Shown one piece after another: positions 13,937 through 21,584 of a DNA stretch of 45,026 nucleotides (the first letter of the stretch is position 1; every line of letters begins with the position of its first letter). The notes under the pieces are model-generated. The model saw nothing but the letters and a program-made list of their open reading frames with translations. It did not search any database and was not told the origin of the DNA. Position numbers and translations under genes: made by a program. The stretch comes from Bacteroidales bacterium (lineage in GTDB: Bacteria; Bacteroidota; Bacteroidia; Bacteroidales; P3): the NCBI GenBank assembly GCA_017479705.1, contig JAFVCA010000003.1, positions 1 through 45,026 of the forward strand, given 5' to 3'.

Positions 13937-15292
13937 CTACAGGAGTTGGCCCATGAGGTCGTGCTCCATGGCTTGGGTGATAAGCACCTGCTGGAAAGAG
14001 CCTATCGGCAGTCGGCGGGTTGCAGGGATGAGAACCTCGTCGTCGATGTCGGGGCTGTCGTATTCGGTGCGGGCAACGAAATAGTCGCCTTCGCGACGGT
14101 CGACAAGGACGCGGTATTGCCGGCCCACACGGGAGAGGTTTTTCTGCAACGAGATGGATTGTTGCAGGGCCATGAGCTCGTCGACGCGGCGTTGTTTTTC
14201 CTCCTCGGGGACGGGGTCGCCAAGGGATTCGGCAGGGGTTCCCTCTTCGGGCGAGTAGGCAAAGCAGCCCATGCGGTCAAAGCGTGCTTCGGCAACAAAC
14301 TGCTTGAGTTCTTCGAACTCGGTTTCAGTCTCGCCGGGATAGCCGACGATGAGGGTGGTGCGGATGCTGACATCGGGGAGCTGCTGGCGGAAACGGTCCA
14401 ACAGGGCGAGGGTCTTGTCACGGTCAATGCCGCGCTGCATGGAATGGAGCAGACGGCTGTTGATGTGCTGGAGGGGTATGTCGATGTAGTTGCAGATGTT
14501 GGAGTGCTGGCGCATGGCTTGGATGGCATCGAGGGGGAAGTCGGTGGGATAGGTGTAGTGGAGTCGTATCCACGGGGCTCCGCTTTCGGTGGCAAGGCGG
14601 TTGAGGAGGTCGCCGAGACGGCGGCGGCCGTAGAGGTCGAGGCCGTAGTAGGTGGTGTCCTGCGCTATGACTATGATTTCTTTGACTCCTGAAGAGACAA
14701 GGTTTTTAGCTTCGTCGACAAGTTCGTCGATGGGTCGCGAGACGTGCCGGCCACGGATGAGGGGGATGGCGCAGTAGGAGCAATGGCGGTTGCAGCCCTC
14801 GGCAATTTTGAGGTAGGCGTAGTGGCGCGGCGTGGAGAGGGAGCGCTCGGCAGCAAAAGGCTGCGGGCCAGGCATGTTTGCCGGGGTGACTTGTCCCGTT
14901 GGGCGTTTCCGGCCTGCGAGTGTCTGGACGTATGCAACAAGTTCGTCCCACTGGTGAACGCCAAACCATGCTGAGACTTGGGGCAGTTCGGTCTGCAGCT
15001 GGTCGCGGTAGCGCTCCACAAGGCAACCAGTGGCTATAAGGGTGCGCTGGCGACCGTCGGCATGGTGACGGCGGTTGAAATTGCTTGCAGCCCGCAGTTG
15101 GGCAAGGAGGGTGTTGACGGATTCCTCTTTGGCGTCGCCGATGAAGCCACAGGTGTTGAGGATTACTATGTCGCAGTCGTTGTGCTGGCGGTCAAAAAAG
15201 ACATTGTGACCCGCCGCACGCAGATGGCCCGCGACATTTTCCGAGTCGACGGTGTTCTTGCTACAGCCGAGGGTGATGATGTTGATTTTCAT
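13937..15292 (-). CDS. rimO: Ribosomal protein uS12 methylthiotransferase RimO
   Basis: A 451-residue radical-SAM enzyme that methylthiolates the conserved Asp of ribosomal protein uS12. The N-terminal UPF0004 domain has its three cluster cysteines (Cys10 in TLGCSKN, Cys48 in NTCGF, Cys90 in ATGCLVERY); the radical-SAM motif is CNRHCSYC (167-174) followed by IPLIRGRHVSRP. A C-terminal TRAM domain (about 385-450) is present. TLGCSKNTVDSE and the SRP block mark RimO rather than the related tRNA enzyme MiaB. It overlaps the end of ftsY by one base, so translation is coupled. It is the last gene of the long minus-strand run. Confidence 0.96.
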   Translation of the reverse strand: MKINIITLGCSKNTVDSENVAGHLRAAGHNVFFDRQHNDCDIVILNTCGFIGDAKEESVNTLLAQLRAASNFNRRHHADGRQRTLIATGCLVERYRDQLQTELPQVSAWFGVHQWDELVAYVQTLAGRKRPTGQVTPANMPGPQPFAAERSLSTPRHYAYLKIAEGCNRHCSYCAIPLIRGRHVSRPIDELVDEAKNLVSSGVKEIIVIAQDTTYYGLDLYGRRRLGDLLNRLATESGAPWIRLHYTYPTDFPLDAIQAMRQHSNICNYIDIPLQHINSRLLHSMQRGIDRDKTLALLDRFRQQLPDVSIRTTLIVGYPGETETEFEELKQFVAEARFDRMGCFAYSPEEGTPAESLGDPVPEEEKQRRVDELMALQQSISLQKNLSRVGRQYRVLVDRREGDYFVARTEYDSPDIDDEVLIPATRRLPIGSFQQVLITQAMEHDLMGQLL

Positions 15293-16239
15293 TATTGTTC
15301 GAAGAGGCTGTCGACAAATTGGTCGGCATTGAATATTTGGAGGTCGGTCATCTTCTCGCCAAGGCCGATGTAGCGGACAGGTATCTGGAACTGGTCGCTG
15401 ATACCGATTATTACACCGCCTTTGGCGGTGCCGTCCAACTTGGTAAGGGCAAGGGCGTTGACATCGGTGGCGGCAGTGAACTGGCGGGCCTGTTCGACAG
15501 CATTCTGACCTGTGCTGGCATCGAGGACAAGGAGTACCTCGTGAGGCGCGTCGGGCATGAGTTTTTGCATTACTTTTTTGATTTTGCCCAACTCGTTCAT
15601 CAGTCCCACTTTGTTATGAAGGCGGCCAGCGGTATCTATGATGACGACGTCGGCTTTGCGCGAGATGGCGGACTGGAGGGTGTCGTAAGCCACGGAGGCA
15701 GGGTCGGCATTCATGCCCTGCTGCACGATGGGAACGCCCACGCGGTCTGCCCAGAGCTGCAACTGTTCGACGGCGGCGGCACGGAAGGTGTCGGCAGCCC
15801 CAAGGACAACGCTGCGCCCGGCAAGCATGTATTGATAGGCAAGCTTGGCAATGGTAGTGGTCTTCCCCACCCCATTGACGCCTACGACAAGGATGACGTA
15901 GGGCGAGGCGGGCAAGGAGGAGTCAAAATCCTCAGGGAAAGCTCCGGCGGGCTTGCGCAACAGGGTGGCAATCTCGGCTCGGAGTATGGAGTTGAGCTCG
16001 GAAGTGCTGATGTATTTGTCGCGCCGGATACGTTCCTGGAGTTTGTCGATGATTTTGAGGGTGGTCTCCACACCGACGTCGGAGGTGATGAGGGTTTCTT
16101 CGAGGTTGTCGAGGACGCTATCGTCAACGGTGGATTTGCCCAATATGGTTTTGGAGAGTTTAGCAAAGAAACTCTCTTTAGTTTTGCTGAGTCCTTGGTC
16201 AAGGGTCTGCTTCTTTTCTTTTCTGCTGAATAGTCCCAT
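15292..16239 (-). CDS. ftsY: Signal recognition particle receptor FtsY
   Basis: A 315-residue SRP-receptor GTPase that delivers ribosome-nascent chain complexes to the membrane. The NG domain is complete: P-loop GVNGVGKTT (120-128), DTFRAAAVEQL (150-160), DTAGR (202-206), TKLDGTAKGG (266-275) and closing GLGEKMTDLQ. The acidic A domain of proteobacterial FtsY is reduced to about 20 lysine-rich residues, as is common in Bacteroidota. Its stop overlaps the rimO start by one base, and a thioredoxin-like gene precedes it by 68 bases. Confidence 0.97.
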   Translation of the reverse strand: MGLFSRKEKKQTLDQGLSKTKESFFAKLSKTILGKSTVDDSVLDNLEETLITSDVGVETTLKIIDKLQERIRRDKYISTSELNSILRAEIATLLRKPAGAFPEDFDSSLPASPYVILVVGVNGVGKTTTIAKLAYQYMLAGRSVVLGAADTFRAAAVEQLQLWADRVGVPIVQQGMNADPASVAYDTLQSAISRKADVVIIDTAGRLHNKVGLMNELGKIKKVMQKLMPDAPHEVLLVLDASTGQNAVEQARQFTAATDVNALALTKLDGTAKGGVIIGISDQFQIPVRYIGLGEKMTDLQIFNADQFVDSLFEQ

Positions 16240-16307
16240 AGTGAACGAGTAAAATTAAAAATTAACCATCAAGAATCTACAATTGCCAATTACTGATTGT
16301 AAAACGC

Positions 16308-16874
16308 CTAATCGATTCCCAGTTTCTGGTTCATGACTGGACGGATTTCCTTGTCGAAAATCTTTTGGTATTTGTCGAAGGGGTAGCGGCGGTTGTCGCC
16401 GGAGGCAAAATACCAAAGCATGACGATGAAATCATCGGCAGTTTGATAGCCTTGGATGATGGTGAGCTTGGACTGGTTGGAATTGAAAAGGCCAAAGGAG
16501 GGGAAGCCCATCTGGGTGCCAAGCACGGCTTTGGCAAAGCTGTGGGTGGCGGGGCGAGCACCGGGTGCAGTGGCGATGTTGGTGTACTTGGTGCCCTGCC
16601 ATGAGAATTCGGAACGGCCTTCGGCATCGAACTTGACAGGGATGTAGTAGGTGTTGAGAATCTTGGCCACGATGGGGTTGGTGAAGGTTTCGCGGTCCAT
16701 CTTCTTGCACCATCCACACCAAGAGGTGTAGAAGTCGACAAAGAAGAGCTTGGCGTTAGCCTTTGTATCGGTCTTTGCGGCCTGCTCTATGGTTTTCCAT
16801 TCCACTTGCTGGGCACGAACGATGCCGCCAAGCAACAGGGCAAGGGTTAAGAAAAGAAATATTCGTTTTGTCAT
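16308..16874 (-). CDS. Exported thioredoxin-like protein
   Basis: A 188-residue exported thioredoxin-fold protein with signal peptide MTKRIFLFLTLALLLGGIVRAQ and active site SWCGWCKKMD (Cys53, Cys56). The following ETFTNPIVAKILNTYYIPVKFDAEG places it near the Thioredoxin_7/DUF255-like group rather than classical TrxA. It should act in the periplasm as a disulfide reductase or isomerase; the client is unknown. It sits between the SpoIID-like gene (26 bases upstream) and ftsY. Confidence 0.9.
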   Translation of the reverse strand: MTKRIFLFLTLALLLGGIVRAQQVEWKTIEQAAKTDTKANAKLFFVDFYTSWCGWCKKMDRETFTNPIVAKILNTYYIPVKFDAEGRSEFSWQGTKYTNIATAPGARPATHSFAKAVLGTQMGFPSFGLFNSNQSKLTIIQGYQTADDFIVMLWYFASGDNRRYPFDKYQKIFDKEIRPVMNQKLGID

Positions 16875-16900
16875 ATATCAGGGTATTTAAAGTTATTATG

Positions 16901-18226
16901 TTACCAATCATAAAGCCAGTCTTGTTCCAACTGGTCGTCGTCGGGGTTGTAGATTTCCTCGCGCTCTTCGCGGTCGCGGAGACGGAAGAGGCGGCCCAGC
17001 CAGTCGTCCTTCTTGGTGGAACGGGTGGCGGAGATTTTGTCCTCCTCAATGATTTGGGCTATCTTGCTGATGTAGTTCTCGACGTATGTGTGGGGATGGG
17101 TCTCGTCATAGGCGATAGAGGCACCTGTGTAGTAGTGGCGGATGATGCTGTCGTAGCTGATGCCGAGGCCAACCATGCGGATGGTGCCTTCCTGGCTAAG
17201 GCCCACGCCGTGGCCAAAGCCGTGGCCGGAGAGGGTGACACGGTGGGCAGCACTGTCGTAGAGGACGGAGAAGAAAGTAGAACGGAGCTGGAAATCGGTA
17301 CGCACACGGGTAAGAGGTACGCCACAGATACGCACCTTACGGGTAGACTGGCTGAAAGAGAGAAGCTCGTTGCGAATGCTGTCATTGTGGGTGTCGAGCT
17401 TATGTTTGGAGGCGAAATAGTTGAGCCACTTGTCCTCGCCAACCACCTTGACCCACTCGCTTTGACGCATGTGGTAGGAGAAGGTGTCCGGCACAGAGCG
17501 GAGATAGGGCACAGCGGAACGCCAGACATCCTCCGAATTGGCGGTCTGGCCGCCACTGTTGGCATGGAAAGGCGTTTCGATGAGGTGACCAAGGCTGTCG
17601 ACAATGGTCATGCCGCTGCTCATCATAGTGCCGAGCATGATGTCAGGACGGACGCAACGGTTGAGGTAGGCTTGGCAATGCACTTGGTCGCAGAAGTTGT
17701 AGCCTTCGGACTTGTGCTTGTTGATGTTTTTCATGGCCCAGGTGCGGGAGATGATGGCTTGCACGCGGAAGATGTCGGTCTGGGAGCCGTAGATCTCGGA
17801 CTGGACGACGCCGGCGATGTAGGTTTCGAACTCGACGTCGTTGATGAGGTGCAGCTTGCCGTTCTTGCCCACGGTGACAAGGAGGTTGCCCTCGTAGGTG
17901 CGCTGCTTGATGTTGCGGGGATTGAGACAGAGGATGCACGCAGTGTCCGTGGCAAGGAAGTTGACGGCGGCGTGGGTGCCATAGTCGTAGCCATTGATGG
18001 AGACGTGCACCTTGCGCCCGTTGGGGGTGAGCTCAACGGACTTGTCGTTGCCCACAGCGGCCTCGATAAGGAGGGAGTCGGCGCCATAGATGTCGTAGCT
18101 GCCAAGGTCGAATGAGATGTTGATGAGGTCGATGGAATTGTTGGAGAAAAGGCGCACCTTGACGCGGTCGGCAAAGGCGCCGGAGGCGAGGAGGAGAAGG
18201 CAGAGTATGGCAAGGAGGCGTTTCAT
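16901..18226 (-). CDS. SpoIID/LytB domain protein
   Basis: A 441-residue exported protein with signal peptide (MKRLLAILCLLLLASGAFA). The SpoIID/LytB domain covers about residues 130-390: GVVQSEIYGSQTDIFRVQAI, RTWAM, HCQAYLNRC, FHANSGGQTANSEDVW and the closing GHGFGHGVGLSQEG. In sporulating bacteria SpoIID is a lytic transglycosylase; homologues in non-sporulating Bacteroidota are common and probably act on peptidoglycan, with the exact activity uncertain. The start ATG overlaps the lpxB stop by four bases. The C-terminal 50 residues are highly charged and outside the domain. Confidence 0.9.
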   Translation of the reverse strand: MKRLLAILCLLLLASGAFADRVKVRLFSNNSIDLINISFDLGSYDIYGADSLLIEAAVGNDKSVELTPNGRKVHVSINGYDYGTHAAVNFLATDTACILCLNPRNIKQRTYEGNLLVTVGKNGKLHLINDVEFETYIAGVVQSEIYGSQTDIFRVQAIISRTWAMKNINKHKSEGYNFCDQVHCQAYLNRCVRPDIMLGTMMSSGMTIVDSLGHLIETPFHANSGGQTANSEDVWRSAVPYLRSVPDTFSYHMRQSEWVKVVGEDKWLNYFASKHKLDTHNDSIRNELLSFSQSTRKVRICGVPLTRVRTDFQLRSTFFSVLYDSAAHRVTLSGHGFGHGVGLSQEGTIRMVGLGISYDSIIRHYYTGASIAYDETHPHTYVENYISKIAQIIEEDKISATRSTKKDDWLGRLFRLRDREEREEIYNPDDDQLEQDWLYDW

Positions 18227-19347
18227 TTCTGGCGGATGCGTTTGATGATTTCAGCGGCAGTGCGGTCGGAAGCCCCAGCATTGCCGAGGAGGCTGTGGAC
18301 ACGCGCATAGCCGTCGAGCACGGACTGGCGGCAGCCCTCATCGCCGACAATGCGACGGAACTCCTGTTCCAATCTGTCGGCAGTGAAGTCCTGCTGGATG
18401 AGCTCGACCACTACGGGGGCATCGGCTATGAGATTGGGGAGGGAAATATACTTGATGCGGTTGCCAATAAGCACACGGGCGATGGAGGCGGAGGCGGCAT
18501 TGGCACGATAGCAGACTATCTGCGGGACGTTGAAGAGAGCCGTTTCGAGGGTGGCAGTGCCCGAACAGACAAGGGCGGCATAGGCCGAGGAGAGGAGGCG
18601 GTAGGTCTGGTCGTAAACCACCTTGACGTTGGGGAGGTCACTGATGAAAGGGGAATAGAAGCTGTCGCCCAAAAGGGTCATGCCGCCGATGACGAAGTCA
18701 CACTCAGGATGGTTGCGGGCAACGTGCAGCATGGGAGGGAGGGAACGCTTCAGTTCCTGTTTGCGGCTGCCGGGCAACAAGGCAACAAGCCGGCGCGAGG
18801 GCGATGTCTGCAGCGGGTCGGCAGCAGATTGCTCCTTGAATTGCGCCACGGCATCGAGCAAGGGGTGTCCCACATAGACCGCCTTGGGGAAGTTGTTGCG
18901 GGCATAGAAGTCCTGCTCAAAGGGGAGGATATAACACAGGCAGTCGAGGTCGCGCCGCATGCTCCTGATACGGCCTTTCTTCCAAGCCCACAGTTGCGGC
19001 GAGATGTAGTGGACGTTGAGGAATCCGTGGGCGTGGGCGAAACGGGCAATGCGGAGGTTGAAGCCCGGATAGTCAATATAGACAATGGCATCCGGCTGGA
19101 ATTGGAGGATGTCCTGCTTGCAGAGATTGATGTTCCGGGTTACGGTGCTGAGATTCTTCACCACCTCGACGAAGCCCATGATAGCAAGGTCGCGGATATG
19201 GCGCACAGGCTTGCCACCCACTTGCGACATGGCATCACCGCCCCAAAAACGGAACTCGGCCTGAGGGTCCTGACGGAGGATGGCACGCATGAGGTTGGAC
19301 CCGTGGAGATCGCCAGATGCTTCGCCTGCTATGATGTAGTATCGCAT
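18223..19347 (-). CDS. lpxB: Lipid-A-disaccharide synthase LpxB
   Basis: A GT19 glycosyltransferase that joins UDP-2,3-diacylglucosamine and lipid X to form the lipid A disaccharide at the inner membrane. Key stretches are YYIIAGEASGDLHGSNLMRA at the start, FWGGDAMSQVGGKPVRH, YIDYPGFNLRIA, YISPQLWAWKKGRI, LLPGSRKQEL and CSGTATLETALFNVPQIVCY. I start at 19347 (MRYYIIAG) because the family begins there; the frame is open further to 19575, but that stretch overlaps the small membrane-protein gene in another frame. Length 374 is normal. Four-base overlap with the SpoIID-like gene downstream. Confidence 0.96.
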   Translation of the reverse strand: MRYYIIAGEASGDLHGSNLMRAILRQDPQAEFRFWGGDAMSQVGGKPVRHIRDLAIMGFVEVVKNLSTVTRNINLCKQDILQFQPDAIVYIDYPGFNLRIARFAHAHGFLNVHYISPQLWAWKKGRIRSMRRDLDCLCYILPFEQDFYARNNFPKAVYVGHPLLDAVAQFKEQSAADPLQTSPSRRLVALLPGSRKQELKRSLPPMLHVARNHPECDFVIGGMTLLGDSFYSPFISDLPNVKVVYDQTYRLLSSAYAALVCSGTATLETALFNVPQIVCYRANAASASIARVLIGNRIKYISLPNLIADAPVVVELIQQDFTADRLEQEFRRIVGDEGCRQSVLDGYARVHSLLGNAGASDRTAAEIIKRIRQK

Positions 19348-19363
19348 ATCTTTCTTTGAGGAT

Positions 19364-19654
19364 TTAGAGGGTGATGTATTTGAATCTGAGCATGGCCCAC
19401 ATAAAGAGCACCACGGTGACAAACAAGGTGACGATGACCGCCTTGAGGGTGGCAGGACAGGCCTTGAGGTGGGCATAGTAGCGCAACAACAATGCCGGAG
19501 GAATAAAGCAGACAGCAAAATAGCGCAGGTGTTCGAGAACGGGATAATGGATGCAGAGCAACACAAGCCATACAATCACGGCGCAAAGCAATTCGGAAAG
19601 CAGGGCGGCAATAATGCCCAAAGCTACGCTGTCTTTATTGAGGAGTCTCTTCAT
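19364..19654 (-). CDS. Small membrane protein between surE and lpxB
   Basis: A 96-residue protein with about three hydrophobic segments (ALGIIAALLSELLCAVIVWLV, YFAVCFIPPALLL, AVIVTLFVTVVLFMWAML) and short basic loops. Its ATG overlaps the surE stop by four bases and it ends 16 bases before lpxB, so it is translated as part of the operon. No domain recognised. Context suggests an inner-membrane role linked to envelope synthesis, unproven. Confidence 0.8.
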   Translation of the reverse strand: MKRLLNKDSVALGIIAALLSELLCAVIVWLVLLCIHYPVLEHLRYFAVCFIPPALLLRYYAHLKACPATLKAVIVTLFVTVVLFMWAMLRFKYITL

Positions 19655-20415
19655 AGTTCGATATATTGCATTGTCTCCATAGCGGAGAAGTCAGTGAAAT
19701 CGGGTCGGATGGGGACCACAGAGACATAGCCCTGACGGAGCGCATACTCGTCAGTGTCTTCGCGAGGGTCTTCACAGACAAATTTGCCTGTCATCCACCA
19801 GTATGGGCGGCCAATGGGGTCGGTGCGCCGTTCAAGGCTGTCCACCCATGCCGCTTTGGCCTGTCGGCACACCCGAATGCCCTTGATCTGCTCAGCCGGG
19901 AGTCGAGGGATGTTCACGTTGAGTGCCGAGCCCGCGGGAATGGGATGCGAGAGGGTTTGCTCAAGGATGTGACGGATGGTGGGGAGACAGGCCGAGAAAT
20001 CGGTCTCAGGGCTATGGCTGAGAACGGAGAAGCCGATGGCAGGAAAGCCGTCAAGGCAAGCTTCGAGAACAGCCCCGATGGTGCCACTATAGATAACATT
20101 GATGGAGGCATTGCTGCCAAAGTTGATGCCCGAAAGCACAAGGTCGGGACGGCGGGGGCAGAAATGTTCGAGACCCATTTTGACGCAGTCGGCCGGAGTG
20201 CCGTCGCAAGCATAAAGAAGCTTCCCTTCATCTCCCACAGCACGCACCCGTAGCGGACGCCCAGTGGTAATAGAGGTGCTTAGGCCTGAGGCGTTCCGGT
20301 CTGGAGCCATGGCTACAACGTCGCCATATTCTTCTGCCACCTGAATAAGATGGTGGAGACCGGGGGACTGGTAGCCGTCGTCATTGGTGATAAGGAATAG
20401 CGGTTTCATATCCAT
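19651..20415 (-). CDS. surE: 5'/3'-nucleotidase SurE
   Basis: A 254-residue metal-dependent nucleoside monophosphate phosphatase. The N-terminal metal motif ITNDDG (Asp12-Asp13 counted from MDMKPLF) and the SGINFGSNAS block (third metal ligand Asn) are intact, as is the Ser near ASGLSTSIT. Translation may start two codons later at MKPLFLIT. It lies six bases after the DUF4340-like gene and overlaps the small membrane-protein gene by four. The surE-small protein-lpxB order suggests a stationary-phase/envelope operon. Confidence 0.96.
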   Translation of the reverse strand: MDMKPLFLITNDDGYQSPGLHHLIQVAEEYGDVVAMAPDRNASGLSTSITTGRPLRVRAVGDEGKLLYACDGTPADCVKMGLEHFCPRRPDLVLSGINFGSNASINVIYSGTIGAVLEACLDGFPAIGFSVLSHSPETDFSACLPTIRHILEQTLSHPIPAGSALNVNIPRLPAEQIKGIRVCRQAKAAWVDSLERRTDPIGRPYWWMTGKFVCEDPREDTDEYALRQGYVSVVPIRPDFTDFSAMETMQYIEL

Positions 20416-20421
20416 AGGGAA

Positions 20422-21534
20422 TTAAGGCCTTGCAGCCACTGCCCCTATCTCACTCTTCCTCATATCCTTGTTGATGAAAAACGAGGCTGGCTGAAGGATA
20501 TTGTCAAATACGAAATACTGAATCAGCACACTATCCTTATTGTCGATAATGGCATAAAGTCTGTTGACATCGAACATTTCATACATGCTCGTGTCGGGCA
20601 TTGCCAATGAATCTTCGGGATTGACATATTTGAGGTAGGTCTTCACCTCGCGGGTCTCTCCATCAGTGTTGGTGATACGCAGGATGGTGCGCGGAGCGGA
20701 GTTGAAGGAGGTGTCGATATAGCTGTTGGGCACTCGGCTTGCAAACTCGTCGAAATTTAGATTGGCAAAGCTTGAGAGCATCTGGGCCACACGGGCTGTG
20801 TCGAAGCCGTCGACCATGCGATGCCCTTGGGTCAGTTCCATAACGAAATCATCTCCCTCACGGCGCACCACAAAGGACTCCTGGGGCGAGGCGGGAATAT
20901 CGAGCTCGACACTCTGTAGGTGCCGGATGTCCCAATGGACTATCTCATGGCTGCGCCACGACATGGGGTCCGACACAAAACGGGGTGTGAGATACCCACG
21001 GAAACCGGGGATGTGGATAATATACGGTGCCTTGTCTCCCTTGCGGAACATGTAGCACGCCATCATGTCCTGCGTCTCGTGGCCTACGAAATAGGTTACA
21101 GCCAACCGCTCATGGGGAAACAGACGGAGTTTGCCGCCAAACCAATTGATGAACCAACGGTGTTGATACACTTCCACTTTGACGGCTCGTGCAGAGAGTT
21201 GTTTGACCGCTTGCGGAATGGCATTCTTGTTCACCTGCTGGCGGATACGCATGTCGTGAAGGGTCTCCAACAAGAGGTCAATCATGGGTTGGCTGGCAGG
21301 ATGGAGGCCATCTACAAGCCATGTGGTGTCGCCCGTACTGTCAATAACACGTTCAAGAAGGACCTGATTGTTCTGTTTGTCAGCAATAAACACCTTCGAT
21401 ACCGACGCAATATCCTCCACATGGAAATCCTGCTCAAAAGTTGCCGAGCGGGAGCCTCGTTTGGCTATAATCAATGCCAGCAGTCCAACAACAACTACTG
21501 CGGCAATAATAATGAGATTCTTTTTTTTCTTCAT
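20422..21534 (-). CDS. DUF4340-like membrane-anchored protein next to gldFG
   Basis: A 370-residue protein with one N-terminal membrane helix (NLIIIAAVVVVGLLALIIA after MKKKK) and a large periplasmic part of mixed alpha/beta character. Features such as WLVDGLHPASQPMIDLLLETLHDMRIRQ and the later RVAQMLSSFANLNFDEFAS are like the DUF4340 proteins found beside GldG-type ABC components, in this phylum and elsewhere. It follows gldFG by 50 bases and precedes surE by six. The role is unknown; probably an accessory of the GldFG transporter. Domain assignment is by resemblance and context. Confidence 0.75.
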   Translation of the reverse strand: MKKKKNLIIIAAVVVVGLLALIIAKRGSRSATFEQDFHVEDIASVSKVFIADKQNNQVLLERVIDSTGDTTWLVDGLHPASQPMIDLLLETLHDMRIRQQVNKNAIPQAVKQLSARAVKVEVYQHRWFINWFGGKLRLFPHERLAVTYFVGHETQDMMACYMFRKGDKAPYIIHIPGFRGYLTPRFVSDPMSWRSHEIVHWDIRHLQSVELDIPASPQESFVVRREGDDFVMELTQGHRMVDGFDTARVAQMLSSFANLNFDEFASRVPNSYIDTSFNSAPRTILRITNTDGETREVKTYLKYVNPEDSLAMPDTSMYEMFDVNRLYAIIDNKDSVLIQYFVFDNILQPASFFINKDMRKSEIGAVAARP

Positions 21535-21584
21535 CAGTGAGTTTTGATTAGTTCAATGATTATAAAGTTCGGCATACTATTATG

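Noticed and set aside
16763-18115. 450-codon plus-strand frame opposite the SpoIID-like gene
   Set aside because: Antisense shadow; the minus-strand protein has full SpoIID/LytB motifs.
19348-19575. N-terminal extension of LpxB
   Set aside because: The extension overlaps the small membrane-protein gene in another frame and has no homology character; LpxB proteins begin at the MRYYIIAG-type sequence.
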